This document shows positions 1 through 11,207 of a stretch of DNA of 64,000 bases, piece after piece; the stretch's first letter is position 1, and the number at the start of each line of letters is the position of its first letter. The stretch is from assembly GCF_003688855.1 (NCBI RefSeq), contig NZ_REFW01000002.1, forward strand, positions 248,001-312,000, written 5' to 3'. The position numbers were made by a program, and so were the translations under genes. The notes under the pieces were generated by a model. That model did no database searches, was not told the DNA's origin, and worked only from the letters and a program-made list of their open reading frames with translations. The stretch comes from Tessaracoccus antarcticus. GTDB taxonomy: Bacteria > Actinomycetota > Actinomycetes > Propionibacteriales > Propionibacteriaceae.

Positions 1-1
1 C

Positions 2-421
2 CTCGACACCAACTGTGACCCCGACGAGGTGGACTACGCGGTCCCCGGCAACGACGACGCCATTCGCTCCGTCGCGCTGCTGACCCGCATCATCGCCGAC
101 GCCGTGGCCGCCGGCCTCATGGAGCGCTCCAGTGGACGCTCCGGCGAAGAGACCGCCGCCGAGCCCATGCCCGACTGGGAGCTCGAACTGCTGGCCAAGG
201 CTGAGGACGCAGCCCCGGCCGCCGACGCAGCCCCGGCCGCCGACGCAGCCCCGGCTGAAGACGCCCCCGTCGAGGAGGAGCAGCCCGTTGCGGAGACCGT
301 GACGAGCGAAGCCGCCGCCGACGCCGACGTTGCAGAAGCAGAGGCCGAGGTCGACGCCGCTCCTGCCGCCGAGCAGACCACCGAGGTCGAGGCTGCCGCC
401 GAGACCACCGAATCCAACTGA
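2..421 (+). CDS. rpsB: 30S ribosomal protein S2, C-terminal part (cut by window edge)
   Basis: The gene enters the window already open; 139 C-terminal residues are visible. The first residues ([20 protein letters not shown]) are the strongly conserved end of the S2 core, where S2 joins the 30S head-body junction. After the core come about 85 residues of Ala/Glu/Asp-rich low-complexity tail with DAAPAA repeats, a feature of actinobacterial S2 and not needed for the fold. tsf follows 28 bp downstream, the usual rpsB-tsf operon. The N-terminal half lies outside the window. Confidence 0.95.
   Translation, partial: LDTNCDPDEVDYAVPGNDDAIRSVALLTRIIADAVAAGLMERSSGRSGEETAAEPMPDWELELLAKAEDAAPAADAAPAADAAPAEDAPVEEEQPVAETVTSEAAADADVAEAEAEVDAAPAAEQTTEVEAAAETTESN
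206..259 (+). repeat. 18-bp tandem repeat inside the rpsB tail
   Basis: The unit GACGCAGCCCCGGCCGCC occurs twice exactly (206-223, 224-241) and a third time in degenerate form (242-259). It encodes the DAAPAA repeats of the S2 acidic tail. The unit is a multiple of three, so gain or loss of a copy would keep the frame. Confidence 0.85.
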
Positions 422-449
422 TTTCACGAGACGGGACGGATACATACAT

Positions 450-1259
450 ATGGCAATCACTGCCGCAGACGTGAAGAAGCTCCGCGACGCGACCGGCGCG
501 GGGATGATGGACGCCAAGAAGGCGCTGACCGAGGCTGACGGTGACTTCACCCAGGCCATTGAGGGTCTCCGCATCTCGGGCCTCGCCAAGCAGGCCAAGC
601 GCGCCGACCGTGAGGCCAGCAATGGCATCGTGGCTGGCCGTGACGGCATCCTCATCCAGTTCGCAGCCGAGACCGACTTCGTCGCCAAGAACGCCGAGTT
701 CGTGGGGCTTGCCAACAAGATCGTCGAGGCTGTCGCCGAAAGCGGCGCCACCGACGTGGCCTCCGCCAACGCTGCCGCGCTGGACGGGGGCACCGTCGAC
801 AACGCCATCAAGGAACTGGGTGCCAAGCTCGGGGAGAACCTCTCCCTGACAGCGGTCGCCAACTTTGACGGCACCGCCCACCTGTACCTGCACCGCCGCG
901 CAGCCGACCTGCCTCCGCAGGTGGGTGTGCTCGTCGAGTACACCGGGGGTGACGAGACGATCGCGCACCAGGTCAGCATGCAGATCGCCGCCATGAGCCC
1001 CACCTTCGTGTCCCGCGAGGAGGTGCCCGCCGATGTCGTCGACAGCGAGCGGCGCATCGCCGAAGCCACGGCACGCGAGGAGGGCAAGCCTGAGGCGGCC
1101 ATGTCGCGCATCGTTGAAGGACGCCTGGGCGGGTTCTTCAAGGACGTGGCGCTGCTTGACCAGCCCGCCGTGTGGGAGGACAAGAAGACCGTGGGTGACC
1201 TCCTCAAGGTGGCCGACGCCGAGGTGACCCGCTTCGTACGGTTCGCCGTGGGCGCCTGA
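450..1259 (+). CDS. tsf: Elongation factor Ts
   Basis: Guanine nucleotide exchange factor that recycles EF-Tu-GDP to EF-Tu-GTP in the cytoplasm. The ATG at 450 gives 269 aa beginning MAITAADVKKLRDATGAGMM, the typical UBA-like N-terminal domain. The EF-Tu-contacting motif TDFVAKN is at residues 75-81, followed by the dimerisation/core subdomains. A longer frame is open upstream but would overlap rpsB and lacks homology. It lies 28 bp after rpsB. A strong hairpin follows 18 bp after the stop. Confidence 0.97.
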   Translation: MAITAADVKKLRDATGAGMMDAKKALTEADGDFTQAIEGLRISGLAKQAKRADREASNGIVAGRDGILIQFAAETDFVAKNAEFVGLANKIVEAVAESGATDVASANAAALDGGTVDNAIKELGAKLGENLSLTAVANFDGTAHLYLHRRAADLPPQVGVLVEYTGGDETIAHQVSMQIAAMSPTFVSREEVPADVVDSERRIAEATAREEGKPEAAMSRIVEGRLGGFFKDVALLDQPAVWEDKKTVGDLLKVADAEVTRFVRFAVGA

Positions 1260-1277
1260 CCCACTGGACGACACTGT

Positions 1278-1319
1278 GACGGCGTACTGCTGCGGGATTC
1301 CTCGCGGCGGTGCGCCGTC
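1278..1319 (+). terminator. 19-bp hairpin between tsf and pyrH
   Basis: Positions 1278-1296 pair continuously with 1301-1319 around an ATTC loop (four of the 19 pairs are G-U). There is no T tract after it, so it is either a U-less terminator or a processing/attenuation hairpin separating rpsB-tsf from pyrH-frr. Confidence 0.6.
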
Positions 1320-1381
1320 GGTCACGTCTACGTACCCCCTGTAACCGATAGGGTGGCGAAAACCGCGAACGAAAGGCGCTC

Positions 1382-2095
1382 ATGAGCAAGCCCTACAAAC
1401 GTGTCCTGCTGAAGCTCTCCGGTGAGGTCTTCGGTGGCGGCAAGCTCGGTGTGGACCCCGTGGTGGTCCAGGGCATCGCGAACGAGATCGCCCAGGTTGT
1501 CCGTGGCGGCACCCAGGTTGCAGTCGTCGTCGGGGGAGGCAACTATTTCCGCGGTGCGGAACTGAGCCGCAGCGGCATGGCCCGCGACCGAGCCGACTAC
1601 ATGGGCATGCTGGGCACCGTCATGAACTGTCTGGCGCTGCAGGACTTCTGCGAGAAGGCGGGCATCGAGACTCGCGTCCAGTCCGCCATCACGATGGGCC
1701 AGGTGGCGGAGTCCTACATTCCGCGTCGCGCTGAGCGTCACCTCGAGAAGGGGCGTCTCGTCATCTTCGGGGCAGGCTCCGGCATGCCGTACTTCTCCAC
1801 CGACACCGTCGCCGCGCAGCGTGCGCTGGAGATCGGTGCCGAGGTGCTGCTGATGGGTAAACAAGGCGTCGACGGCGTGTACAACGCCGACCCGGCCATC
1901 GACCACACAGCGGTGATGTTCGACACCCTCACCTACGACCAGTTCCTCAGCGAGGACCTCAAGGTTGCCGACGCCACCGCCATCGCCCTGGCGCGCGACA
2001 ACGACCTCTCCATTGTTTTCTTCAACCTCTCGGTGGCGGGCAACATTTCCCGCGTCGTGAACCGTGAGGCCATCGGGACCACCCTGTCCCGTTGA
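1382..2095 (+). CDS. pyrH: UMP kinase
   Basis: Amino-acid-kinase-family enzyme that phosphorylates UMP to UDP with ATP in pyrimidine nucleotide synthesis; normally hexameric and allosterically regulated. 237 aa, the family's usual length. Visible motifs: KLSGE (residues 10-14) at the N-terminal phosphate-binding strand, [10 protein letters not shown] (about 55-64), and the [12 protein letters not shown] segment near the C-terminus. It is preceded by GAAAGGCGCTC as a ribosome-binding region. The next gene, frr, is 36 bp on. The pyrH-frr pairing is nearly universal in bacteria. Confidence 0.97.
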   Translation: MSKPYKRVLLKLSGEVFGGGKLGVDPVVVQGIANEIAQVVRGGTQVAVVVGGGNYFRGAELSRSGMARDRADYMGMLGTVMNCLALQDFCEKAGIETRVQSAITMGQVAESYIPRRAERHLEKGRLVIFGAGSGMPYFSTDTVAAQRALEIGAEVLLMGKQGVDGVYNADPAIDHTAVMFDTLTYDQFLSEDLKVADATAIALARDNDLSIVFFNLSVAGNISRVVNREAIGTTLSR

Positions 2096-2131
2096 ACACC
2101 CAACCCCTGTGAGGAAGGAACGCGCTCAGAC

Positions 2132-2689
2132 ATGATCGCCGAAACCCAGAAGGACGCCCAGGCCAAGATGCAGCAGGCCGTGGACTTCGCACGCGAGGAT
2201 CTCGCGTCGATCCGCACCGGCCGTGCGCACCCCGCCATGTTCAACAGGATCCAGGCGGAGTACTACGGTGCCCCGACCCCCCTGCAGCAGTTGGCCACGT
2301 TCACGTCGACGGATCCGCGCTCGCTGCTGATCACCCCGTTCGACCGCAGCGCCATCACCGCCATCGAGAAGGCCATCCGTGACGCCGACCTCGGCGTCAA
2401 CCCCGGCAACGACGGCAACTCGATCCGCATCGTGATGCCGCAGCTGACGGAGGAGCGCCGCAAGGAATACATCAAGATGGCCCGGTCGAAGGCAGAGGAG
2501 GCCCGCGTCGTGATCCGCAACGTGCGCCGTCACGCCCTGGACCAGCTGAAGAAGCTTGAGAAGGACTCCGAGATCGGTGAGGATGACCTCGTTCGTGCCG
2601 AGAAGGCCATGGACGCATCCACGAAGAAGTTCGTCGACAGCATCGACGAGATCCTGAAGAACAAGGAAACCGAGCTCAGCGAAGTCTGA
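2132..2689 (+). CDS. frr: Ribosome recycling factor
   Basis: With EF-G, splits the post-termination ribosome into subunits. 185 aa, standard length. The RTGRAHPAMFNRI and LLITPFDRSAITAIEKAI segments and the long C-terminal helix (KMARSKAEEARVVIRNVRR) are characteristic of the tRNA-mimicking three-helix bundle plus beta domain. A GAGGAAGGAA ribosome-binding site precedes the ATG. The stop overlaps the cdsA start as ATGA, so the two are probably translationally coupled. Confidence 0.97.
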   Translation: MIAETQKDAQAKMQQAVDFAREDLASIRTGRAHPAMFNRIQAEYYGAPTPLQQLATFTSTDPRSLLITPFDRSAITAIEKAIRDADLGVNPGNDGNSIRIVMPQLTEERRKEYIKMARSKAEEARVVIRNVRRHALDQLKKLEKDSEIGEDDLVRAEKAMDASTKKFVDSIDEILKNKETELSEV

Positions 2690-3552
2690 TGACCACGGCC
2701 GCCAGCACCCCTTTGTCCAACCCCCCGACCGGCAGGAACCTTCCCGCTGCCATAGCAGTGGGCGTCGCGGCGTTTGCAGCGGTTGCTGGCGGTCTCCTGT
2801 TCCTCCCGTGGCTGTTCGTGGCCGTCATCGGCCTGGGCCTGTGTCTCGCAGTGGTGGAGCTCGACAGGGCGTTGCAACGCAAGGGCATCCATGCCAGCCG
2901 CCTTCCCATCCTGGTGGGGACCGGTCTCAGCTTCGTCGGCGGCTACGCCGTGTCACTGTTCCAGTTCGGGTTGTCACCCGTCGCGTTCGTGATGGTCTGC
3001 GCCGCCGGGACGATGCTGGCGGCGCTGGTCGCCCGCCTGTCCAGGGGTCCCGAAGGGTTCATGCGCGACGCGGCGGGCAGCGGCTTCATCGTTGCCTACA
3101 TCCCGCTCATGGGTGTGTTCGTCCCGCTGCTCCTGGGTGCGGAGAACGGGTCCATGCGGCTGGTGGCCATCATCTCCTGCGTCGTGGTCTCCGACGTGAG
3201 TGCCTACGCCGTCGGGTCGCAACTGGGCCGGCACAAGCTGGCGCCCCTCATCAGCCCCAGCAAGACCTGGGAGGGGCTGGCCGGCTCCATCGTGTTTGCG
3301 GGCGTGGCGGGGGTGCTTCTGGGCGTGTTCCTGCTCGACACCACCTGGTGGGTGGGCCTCATCATGGGGGTTGCACTGTCGTTGGGGGGTACCCTCGGTG
3401 ATCTCGTCGAGTCGCTCATCAAACGCGACGCTGGCATCAAGGACATGTCCAACTTCCTGCCCGGCCATGGCGGTGTGATGGACCGGCTCGATTCCATGCT
3501 GGTTGCCGTCCCCGTCGGCTGGCTCGTACTCCACCTGGCTCTGGGGGCCTGA
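2689..3552 (+). CDS. cdsA: Phosphatidate cytidylyltransferase (CDP-diacylglycerol synthase)
   Basis: Integral membrane enzyme making CDP-diacylglycerol from phosphatidic acid and CTP, the branch point to phospholipids. 287 aa with about eight hydrophobic segments. The family signature is present: SPSKTWEGLAGS at about residues 189-200, and near the C-terminus GDLVESLIKRDAGIKDM followed by PGHGGVMDRLDS, the metal-binding region. The N-terminal 20 residues are polar and cytoplasmic. It overlaps frr by 1 bp and abuts rlmN with no spacer. Confidence 0.95.
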   Translation: MTTAASTPLSNPPTGRNLPAAIAVGVAAFAAVAGGLLFLPWLFVAVIGLGLCLAVVELDRALQRKGIHASRLPILVGTGLSFVGGYAVSLFQFGLSPVAFVMVCAAGTMLAALVARLSRGPEGFMRDAAGSGFIVAYIPLMGVFVPLLLGAENGSMRLVAIISCVVVSDVSAYAVGSQLGRHKLAPLISPSKTWEGLAGSIVFAGVAGVLLGVFLLDTTWWVGLIMGVALSLGGTLGDLVESLIKRDAGIKDMSNFLPGHGGVMDRLDSMLVAVPVGWLVLHLALGA

Positions 3553-4674
3553 ATGAACACCAAACTTCTCCCGCTCATCTTCGACGCACCCCGTCGTGGC
3601 AAACCTCCGCGCCACTGGTTCGACCTCGACCCGGCAGAGCGTCGGGAGGCCGCCGCTGCGCTGGGTCTTCCGGCATTCCGCGCCGACCAGATCTCCCGGC
3701 ACGTCTTCGACAACCTCTCCGACGATCCCACGCTCTGGTCCGACATCCCCGTGGCCATCCGTGGCGACCTCAAGGATCAGCTGTTTCCCCACCTGTTGGA
3801 ACACGTGACCCGTCGCACCGCTGACAAGGGAAGAACGATCAAGACGTTGTGGAAGCTCCACGACGGGACACTGCTCGAATCCGTGCTGATGCGCTACCCC
3901 AGCCGTTCCACCCTCTGCATCTCGTCGCAGGCAGGATGCGGGATGGCCTGTCCCTTCTGCGCCACGGGCCAGGGCGGACTGAAACGCAACCTCAGCCAGG
4001 CGGAGATCACCATCCAGGCGCTGGCAGCCAACCAGATGCTGGCCGCCGGTGAGGTGCCCGGCACGACCGGCAGGCTCAACAACATCGTGTTCATGGGCAT
4101 GGGGGAGCCGCTCGCCAACTACAACGCGGTGATGGGCTCCATCCGCACGCTTCTGGAGCCGTCGCCGAACGGCTTCGGTATGAGCGCCCGGGGAATCACC
4201 GTGTCCACCGTCGGCCTCGTCAACAAGATCCAGCAACTGACGGACGAGGGCCTTCCGCTGACGCTGGCGGTGTCCCTCCACGCGCCTGACGATGAACTCC
4301 GCGACGAGATCGTGCCCATCAACAACCGGTGGAAGGTCGACGAGGTCGTGGACGCTGCCTGGGAGTACGCGCGCCGCACCAAGCGTCGGGTCTCCATCGA
4401 GTACGCCTTGATGCGCGACATCAATGACCAGGTCGCAAGGGCCGAGATGCTGTGCGACGTGCTGAAGAAGCGCGGCGACTGGGGCTGGGTCCACGTCAAC
4501 CTCATCCCGCTGAACCCCACCCCCGGCTCCAAGTGGACGGCGTCGCGGCGGGAGGACGAGCGAGCGTTCGTGGCCACGCTGGAGCGCCGAGGCGTGCCCG
4601 TGACCCTCCGCGACACCCGTGGCAGTGAGATCGACGGCGCCTGCGGACAGTTGGCTGCGTCCAACACCGTCTGA
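3553..4674 (+). CDS. rlmN: Dual-specificity 23S rRNA / tRNA adenine-C2 methyltransferase
   Basis: Radical-SAM methyltransferase that makes 2-methyladenosine at A2503 of 23S rRNA and A37 of some tRNAs. 373 aa. The [4Fe-4S] motif CxxxCxxC is C129-C133-C136 (GCGMACPFC). The ITVSTVGLV segment and the C-terminal [14 protein letters not shown], which carries the second catalytic cysteine, are intact, so it should be active. The ATG starts immediately after the cdsA stop. It is convergent with the small minus-strand gene at 4682-4975. Confidence 0.96.
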   Translation: MNTKLLPLIFDAPRRGKPPRHWFDLDPAERREAAAALGLPAFRADQISRHVFDNLSDDPTLWSDIPVAIRGDLKDQLFPHLLEHVTRRTADKGRTIKTLWKLHDGTLLESVLMRYPSRSTLCISSQAGCGMACPFCATGQGGLKRNLSQAEITIQALAANQMLAAGEVPGTTGRLNNIVFMGMGEPLANYNAVMGSIRTLLEPSPNGFGMSARGITVSTVGLVNKIQQLTDEGLPLTLAVSLHAPDDELRDEIVPINNRWKVDEVVDAAWEYARRTKRRVSIEYALMRDINDQVARAEMLCDVLKKRGDWGWVHVNLIPLNPTPGSKWTASRREDERAFVATLERRGVPVTLRDTRGSEIDGACGQLAASNTV

Positions 4675-4681
4675 CCCCGAC

Positions 4682-6421
<1,740 letters not shown>

Positions 6422-6441
6422 GCGACCGCGGCACCAGGGGA

Positions 6442-6471
6442 GGGGCCGGGCCATCGCCCGGCCCCTTTTTT
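6442..6471 (+). terminator. Rho-independent terminator after gdhA
   Basis: A perfect 10-bp stem (GGGGCCGGGC 6442-6451 with GCCCGGCCCC 6456-6465), a CATC loop, then six T. This is the clearest intrinsic terminator in the window. Confidence 0.93.
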
Positions 6472-6618
6472 CGTACCCGCCACTACCGATCCGCCGGTCG
6501 CGGGAAAATACCGTCGATTCTCGTGACGGTGCGGGGTGGGGAAGCGGCGTCTGGACCGCCGGAGAACGTGGCCGTCCAGGGTGGCGGAGCCTGTTGATCG
6601 GCGTGGGAGACTGGACCG

Positions 6619-7821
6619 GTGCGCAAAGTCATTCTGTTGGGGAGCACCGGCTCCATTGGTACCCAGACCCTCGACGTCATCGGTTCCCGACGCGACGCCT
6701 TCGACGTGGTGGGTCTCGCGGCCTCCGGATCGCACACCCAATTGCTGGCGCAACAGATCGCCGACTTCCGGCCCTCAGTGGTGGCCCTGGCGAAGGCGTC
6801 CTCCGCGCGTGACCTCATGCAGGCGCTCTACGCCGAGGCGGACCTGCGTGGGTGGAGTCTGGGGGAGACCGAACTCCCGAAGCTCCTCCTCGGCCCCGAC
6901 GCCGCCACCGAGATGGCAGCCATGGACGCCGACGTCGTCGTCAATGCCGTCACCGGCGCAGCCGGGCTGCGCCCAACGCTCGCCTGCCTCGCCGCAGGGA
7001 CCACGTTGGCGCTGGCGAACAAGGAGTCGCTGGTGATCGGCGGCCGACTCGTCATCGATGCGGCCGCCGCAGGGCAACTCGTCGCGGTCGACTCCGAACA
7101 CTCCGCGTTCGCCCAGGCCTTGCGTGGCGGCCGGGCCGACGAGGTCCGCCGGCTCATCCTCACGGCCTCCGGAGGCCCGTTCCGTGGGCGGAGCACCGCC
7201 GAGCTCGCCCATGTGACACCCGAGCAGGCCATGGCCCACCCCACATGGGACATGGGCCGTGTCATCACCATCAACTCCGCCACCCTCGTCAACAAGGGCC
7301 TGGAGCTGTTGGAGGCGGGCCTCCTCTACGGAGTTGCACTCGACGACATCACCGTGGTGGTGCACCCGCAGTCCGTGGTGCATTCCATGGTCGAGTTCGT
7401 GGACGGCTCCACGCTGGCGCAGGCATCACCACCTGACATGCGTCTGCCCATCGGGCTGGCCCTCACCTGGCCCGACCGCCTCCCGGGGGCGGCGGCTGCC
7501 TGCGACTGGACGAAGGCCGCCACGTGGACGTTCGAGCCCCTCGACGACGACACCTTCCCCGCCGTGCGCCTGGCACGCCGCGCCGGGAAGTCGTCCGGGA
7601 CCGCCCCGGCTGTCTACAACGCCGCCAACGAGGCCTGCGTCGACGCGTTCAGTGAGGGTCGCATCCCCTTCACGGGGATCGTTGACATCATCGGGCGCTG
7701 CCTCGACGAGCACCTCACCGAGGGACACGTGGGCGACGCCGACATGGACATTGACGCCGTCCTTGCCGCAGATGCCTGGGGTCGCCGCCGCGCCGCCGAA
7801 CTCGTGGGGGAGCGTCCATGA
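6619..7821 (+). CDS. dxr: 1-deoxy-D-xylulose 5-phosphate reductoisomerase
   Basis: Second enzyme of the MEP isoprenoid pathway (DXP to MEP, NADPH and divalent metal). 400 aa from GTG 6619. NADPH motif GSTGSIGTQTLD at residues 8-19; ALANKESLV and the metal-binding AVDSEHSAFAQAL follow; the GASGGPFRG-like loop appears as ASGGPFRGR. The C-terminal helical domain ends with the usual EACVDAFSEGRIPF segment. It overlaps the metalloprotease gene by 4 bp (ATGA), and with ispG two genes later this is a small isoprenoid operon. Confidence 0.96.
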   Translation: MRKVILLGSTGSIGTQTLDVIGSRRDAFDVVGLAASGSHTQLLAQQIADFRPSVVALAKASSARDLMQALYAEADLRGWSLGETELPKLLLGPDAATEMAAMDADVVVNAVTGAAGLRPTLACLAAGTTLALANKESLVIGGRLVIDAAAAGQLVAVDSEHSAFAQALRGGRADEVRRLILTASGGPFRGRSTAELAHVTPEQAMAHPTWDMGRVITINSATLVNKGLELLEAGLLYGVALDDITVVVHPQSVVHSMVEFVDGSTLAQASPPDMRLPIGLALTWPDRLPGAAAACDWTKAATWTFEPLDDDTFPAVRLARRAGKSSGTAPAVYNAANEACVDAFSEGRIPFTGIVDIIGRCLDEHLTEGHVGDADMDIDAVLAADAWGRRRAAELVGERP

Positions 7822-9098
7822 CGACTTTCCTGGTCATCGTCTTCGCCATCCTGTTCTTCGTCCTCATCATGGCCTCGATCGCACTGCACGAGGTGGGCCA
7901 CCTGATCCCGGCGAAGATTTTCGGGGTGCGGGTGCCGCAGTACTTCATCGGCTTCGGGAAGACCCTGTGGTCCACGAAGCGTGGGGAGACCGAGTACGGC
8001 ATCAAGGCCTTCCCGCTCGGAGGCTTCGTGCGCCTGCTGGGCATGTACCCGCCGGAGCGGAGTGGGAGGAAGGGCTGGCTGGGCCGGATGGCCGACGACG
8101 CGCGCAGCGTCGAGTACGAGCAGATCACCGCAGCAGACGCCGGTCGCCTGTTCCACCAGAAGCCTGTGTGGCAGCGCATCATCGTGATGCTGGGCGGGCC
8201 CGCCATGAACATCTTCCTGGCGTTCGTCATATTCCTCGGCATCAACCTGTTCCACGGGACCTACCAGCCCACACTGGTGGTCAGTACCGTCAGTGACTGC
8301 ATCGTCCCGGCCGACCGCGAGGTCAAGAAGTGCACCGAGCAGGACCCCCCAACGCCGGCAGCGGCCTCCGGGGTGCGGGTGGGTGACCATCTTGTGTCGT
8401 TCAACGGCGTCCCCCTGACCAGTTGGGAGCAGATGGGCGACCTCATCCGCGACAACCGTGATCAGGAGGCCCGCGTGGTTGTCGAACGCGACGGCCAGCG
8501 CGTCGAGCTTGCCCCCACCCACACCGTCGTCACGGCAGTGGCCGACCGACTTGACCCCACCAAGACGCTTGAGGCCGGGTTCTTCGGTGTGTCACCCACC
8601 AACGAACTGGCCCGGGGTGGGGTGGGTGCCACCGCCAGCCAGATGTGGGACATGACCAAGATGTCCGTGGTCGCCCTGGCGAGCTTCCCCGTACGGATCT
8701 GGAACGTCGGTGTTGACCTTGTCACGGGGCAGCCGCGCGACGTCAACAGCCCCATCTCCATCGTCGGTGCAAGCCGGGTGGCTGGGGAGTTGAGCGTCGA
8801 GACACGGATCCCCGTGCCCGACCGAGCGGCCAGTTGGATGTCCCTCCTCGGAAGCATCAACCTGTTTGTTGCACTGCTGAATCTCGTACCGCTCGTGCCA
8901 CTGGATGGTGGACACATAGCCGGTGCCATCTACGAATGGCTGCGCCGTGGCGTCAACAGGCTGCGAGGCCGCCCCGATCCCGGGGCCGTCGACACAGCCC
9001 GGATGCTGCCCGTCGCCTACCTTGTCGGGGGCTTCCTGCTCCTCGGCGGTGTCGTCCTCATACTCGCCGACATCATCACACCCATCTCACTGTTCTAG
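7818..9098 (+). CDS. RseP-like intramembrane zinc metalloprotease (M50)
   Basis: Site-2-protease-type enzyme that cleaves transmembrane segments such as anti-sigma factors. 426 aa. The HExxH motif HEVGH is residues 24-28 inside the first membrane helix. A PDZ domain covers roughly residues 175-250 (AAASGVRVGDHLVSFNG). The second catalytic motif NLVPLVPLDGGHI is at about 355-367, followed by two more membrane segments. It sits between dxr and ispG, the usual actinobacterial position (mycobacterial Rip1 context). Substrates cannot be read from this window. Confidence 0.93.
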   Translation: MTTFLVIVFAILFFVLIMASIALHEVGHLIPAKIFGVRVPQYFIGFGKTLWSTKRGETEYGIKAFPLGGFVRLLGMYPPERSGRKGWLGRMADDARSVEYEQITAADAGRLFHQKPVWQRIIVMLGGPAMNIFLAFVIFLGINLFHGTYQPTLVVSTVSDCIVPADREVKKCTEQDPPTPAAASGVRVGDHLVSFNGVPLTSWEQMGDLIRDNRDQEARVVVERDGQRVELAPTHTVVTAVADRLDPTKTLEAGFFGVSPTNELARGGVGATASQMWDMTKMSVVALASFPVRIWNVGVDLVTGQPRDVNSPISIVGASRVAGELSVETRIPVPDRAASWMSLLGSINLFVALLNLVPLVPLDGGHIAGAIYEWLRRGVNRLRGRPDPGAVDTARMLPVAYLVGGFLLLGGVVLILADIITPISLF

Positions 9099-9107
9099 GA
9101 TCGACAC

Positions 9108-10250
9108 ATGCCCGTGAGTCTCGGAATGCCCGCAGCCCCTCCCCCCACCCTTGCCCCGCGCCGCAAGACGCGGAAGATCAAGGTGGGTTCCACGTTCGTT
9201 GGCGGCGACGCGCCCATCAGCGTCCAGTCGATGACCACCACCAAGACCACCGACATCAACGCGACGCTGCAGCAGATTGCGGAACTGACCGCGACGGGCT
9301 GCGACATCGTCCGCGTCGCCGTCCCCAGTCAGGACGACGCCGACGTCCTGCACATCATCGCCAAGAAGTCGCAGATCCCCGTGATTGCCGACATCCACTT
9401 CCAGCCGCGCTATGTTTTCGCCGCCATCGACGCGGGTTGTGCGGCCGTGAGGGTGAACCCCGGCAACATCATCCAGTTCGACAACAAGGTGGCCGAGATT
9501 GCCAAGGCGGCCTCCAGTGCCGGTATCTCGCTGCGCATCGGCGTCAACGCCGGCTCCCTCGACAAGCGCATCCTCGCCAAGTACGGCGCGCCGACGCCCG
9601 AGGCGCTCGTGGAGTCGGCCCTGTGGGAGGCGTCCCTGTTCGAGGACGTCGGTTTCTACGATTTCAAGATCTCCGTGAAGCACAACGACCCCGTCGTCAT
9701 GGTGCGTGCCTACGAATTGCTCAGCGAGAAGTGCGACTACCCGTTGCACCTCGGCGTGACCGAGGCGGGACCGGCGTTCCAGGGCACCATCAAGTCGTCC
9801 GTGGCCTTCGGTGCGTTGCTCAGCCAGGGCATCGGCGACACCATCCGCGTGTCCCTGTCTGCCCCGCCCGTCGAGGAGGTGAAGGTGGGACTCAAGATCC
9901 TCGAGTCGCTGAACCTTCGCCCCCGCAAGCTGGACATCGTCTCCTGCCCGTCCTGCGGACGCGCTCAGGTGGACGTCTACGCGCTGGCCGAGGCTGTGAC
10001 TGCCGGGCTGGAAGGCATGGAGGCACCGCTGCGCGTGGCTGTCATGGGGTGCGTCGTCAACGGCCCCGGAGAGGCCCGCGAGGCGGACCTGGGGGTCGCC
10101 TCCGGCAACGGCAAGGGCCAGATCTTCGTGAGGGGTGAGGTCATCAAGACCGTCCCCGAGTCAGAGATCGTCGAGACCCTGCTGGTGGAGGCACGTCGCC
10201 TCGCAGCGGAAATGGGTGAAGTGGGTTCGCCCGAGGTCCTGGTTTCCTGA
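9108..10250 (+). CDS. ispG: 4-hydroxy-3-methylbut-2-enyl diphosphate synthase (IspG/GcpE)
   Basis: [4Fe-4S] enzyme converting MEcPP to HMBPP in the MEP pathway. 380 aa: an N-terminal TIM barrel ([12 protein letters not shown] at the start, [15 protein letters not shown] later) and a C-terminal iron-sulfur domain with Cys ligands in [11 protein letters not shown] and [11 protein letters not shown]. Starts 9 bp after the M50 protease stop. Part of the dxr-protease-ispG operon. Confidence 0.96.
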   Translation: MPVSLGMPAAPPPTLAPRRKTRKIKVGSTFVGGDAPISVQSMTTTKTTDINATLQQIAELTATGCDIVRVAVPSQDDADVLHIIAKKSQIPVIADIHFQPRYVFAAIDAGCAAVRVNPGNIIQFDNKVAEIAKAASSAGISLRIGVNAGSLDKRILAKYGAPTPEALVESALWEASLFEDVGFYDFKISVKHNDPVVMVRAYELLSEKCDYPLHLGVTEAGPAFQGTIKSSVAFGALLSQGIGDTIRVSLSAPPVEEVKVGLKILESLNLRPRKLDIVSCPSCGRAQVDVYALAEAVTAGLEGMEAPLRVAVMGCVVNGPGEAREADLGVASGNGKGQIFVRGEVIKTVPESEIVETLLVEARRLAAEMGEVGSPEVLVS

Positions 10251-10251
10251 C

Positions 10252-11085
10252 ATGGGCAACCGGCTCCGGCTGCTCGGACCCGACGACAGGGTCGCTGTGG
10301 ATGCGTTGCTGGCGCAACGCCCCATCGAGACCCTGTTCCTCGCAGCGAAGGTGGCCATGTTCGGCATCGACCGCCGGCGACTCGGGAAACTGCACGGGTT
10401 CGAGCGCGACGGCGTTCTGACGGCAGTGTGCCTCAACGGCGGCACCGTCTTTCCTGCCGGCCTGGACCCCGACGCCATCCCGATGTTTGTCGACGCCATT
10501 GGCCCCCTGCGGCGGGCATCGTCGATCCTCGGCCCCAGCATGGCGGCACTGGGCCTGTTCGTGGGGCTCGCGGAGCGGTGGCCCGGCGGCTGGGGGTCGT
10601 ACGCCAACGTGCGTCGGACGCAGCCGCTCATGGTGCGGCGCGGCGCCCCCGACATCGAAGCAGACCCGCGGGTGCGGCTGCTCACCATGCGCGACTTCGA
10701 TTCCTACCTGGCCGCGTCCGTGCACATGTACACCGAGGAGATCGGGTCGTCGCCGTACAAGTACGGTCCCGGCTACGAGTCGTTCGTGGCCGAGCGGCTG
10801 AAAAATCACGACGCCTGGGGCATCGTGGAGAAGTCCGAGGTCATCTTCAAGGCGGACCTCGGCCCGAAGTTCCGCGACCAGGCGCAACTCCAGGGCGTCT
10901 GGGTCCACCCGGACCACCGCGGCAAGGGCCTCTCCGTCCCGGCGATGGCCGGGATGCTGCAGGAGGTCGCGCGCACCCACAACGTGGTGTCGCTGTACGT
11001 CAACGACTTCAACATCCCCGCCATCAAGTCCTATGAGCACCTCGGATTCGAACACGTCGGCTCACTGTCGACGGTCCACTACTGA
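10252..11085 (+). CDS. GNAT-family acetyltransferase with DUF4081 N-terminal domain
   Basis: 277 aa from ATG 10252, one base after the ispG stop. The N-terminal half (about 1-125) looks like DUF4081, which precedes GNAT domains in actinobacteria; the C-terminal half is the acetyltransferase fold, with the acetyl-CoA signature [17 protein letters not shown] and the ending [18 protein letters not shown]. The substrate is unknown. It is consistently found next to ispG in actinobacteria, but that does not reveal its role. Confidence 0.88.
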   Translation: MGNRLRLLGPDDRVAVDALLAQRPIETLFLAAKVAMFGIDRRRLGKLHGFERDGVLTAVCLNGGTVFPAGLDPDAIPMFVDAIGPLRRASSILGPSMAALGLFVGLAERWPGGWGSYANVRRTQPLMVRRGAPDIEADPRVRLLTMRDFDSYLAASVHMYTEEIGSSPYKYGPGYESFVAERLKNHDAWGIVEKSEVIFKADLGPKFRDQAQLQGVWVHPDHRGKGLSVPAMAGMLQEVARTHNVVSLYVNDFNIPAIKSYEHLGFEHVGSLSTVHY

Positions 11086-11207
11086 GGTGGGGCGCCGGAG
11101 AATCGGAGACGACCCGGGGTCTGCACGCCACCGGGTCACATGCACAATGGTCGCGCGGCCCGCAGGGGATAGAGTTTGGCGGAGTCCACTGCACTGTGAG
11201 GAAACCC

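Noticed and set aside
117-1325. Long minus-strand frame opposite rpsB/tsf
   Set aside because: Shadow of two certain genes in a GC-rich sequence; no homology or ribosome-binding site.
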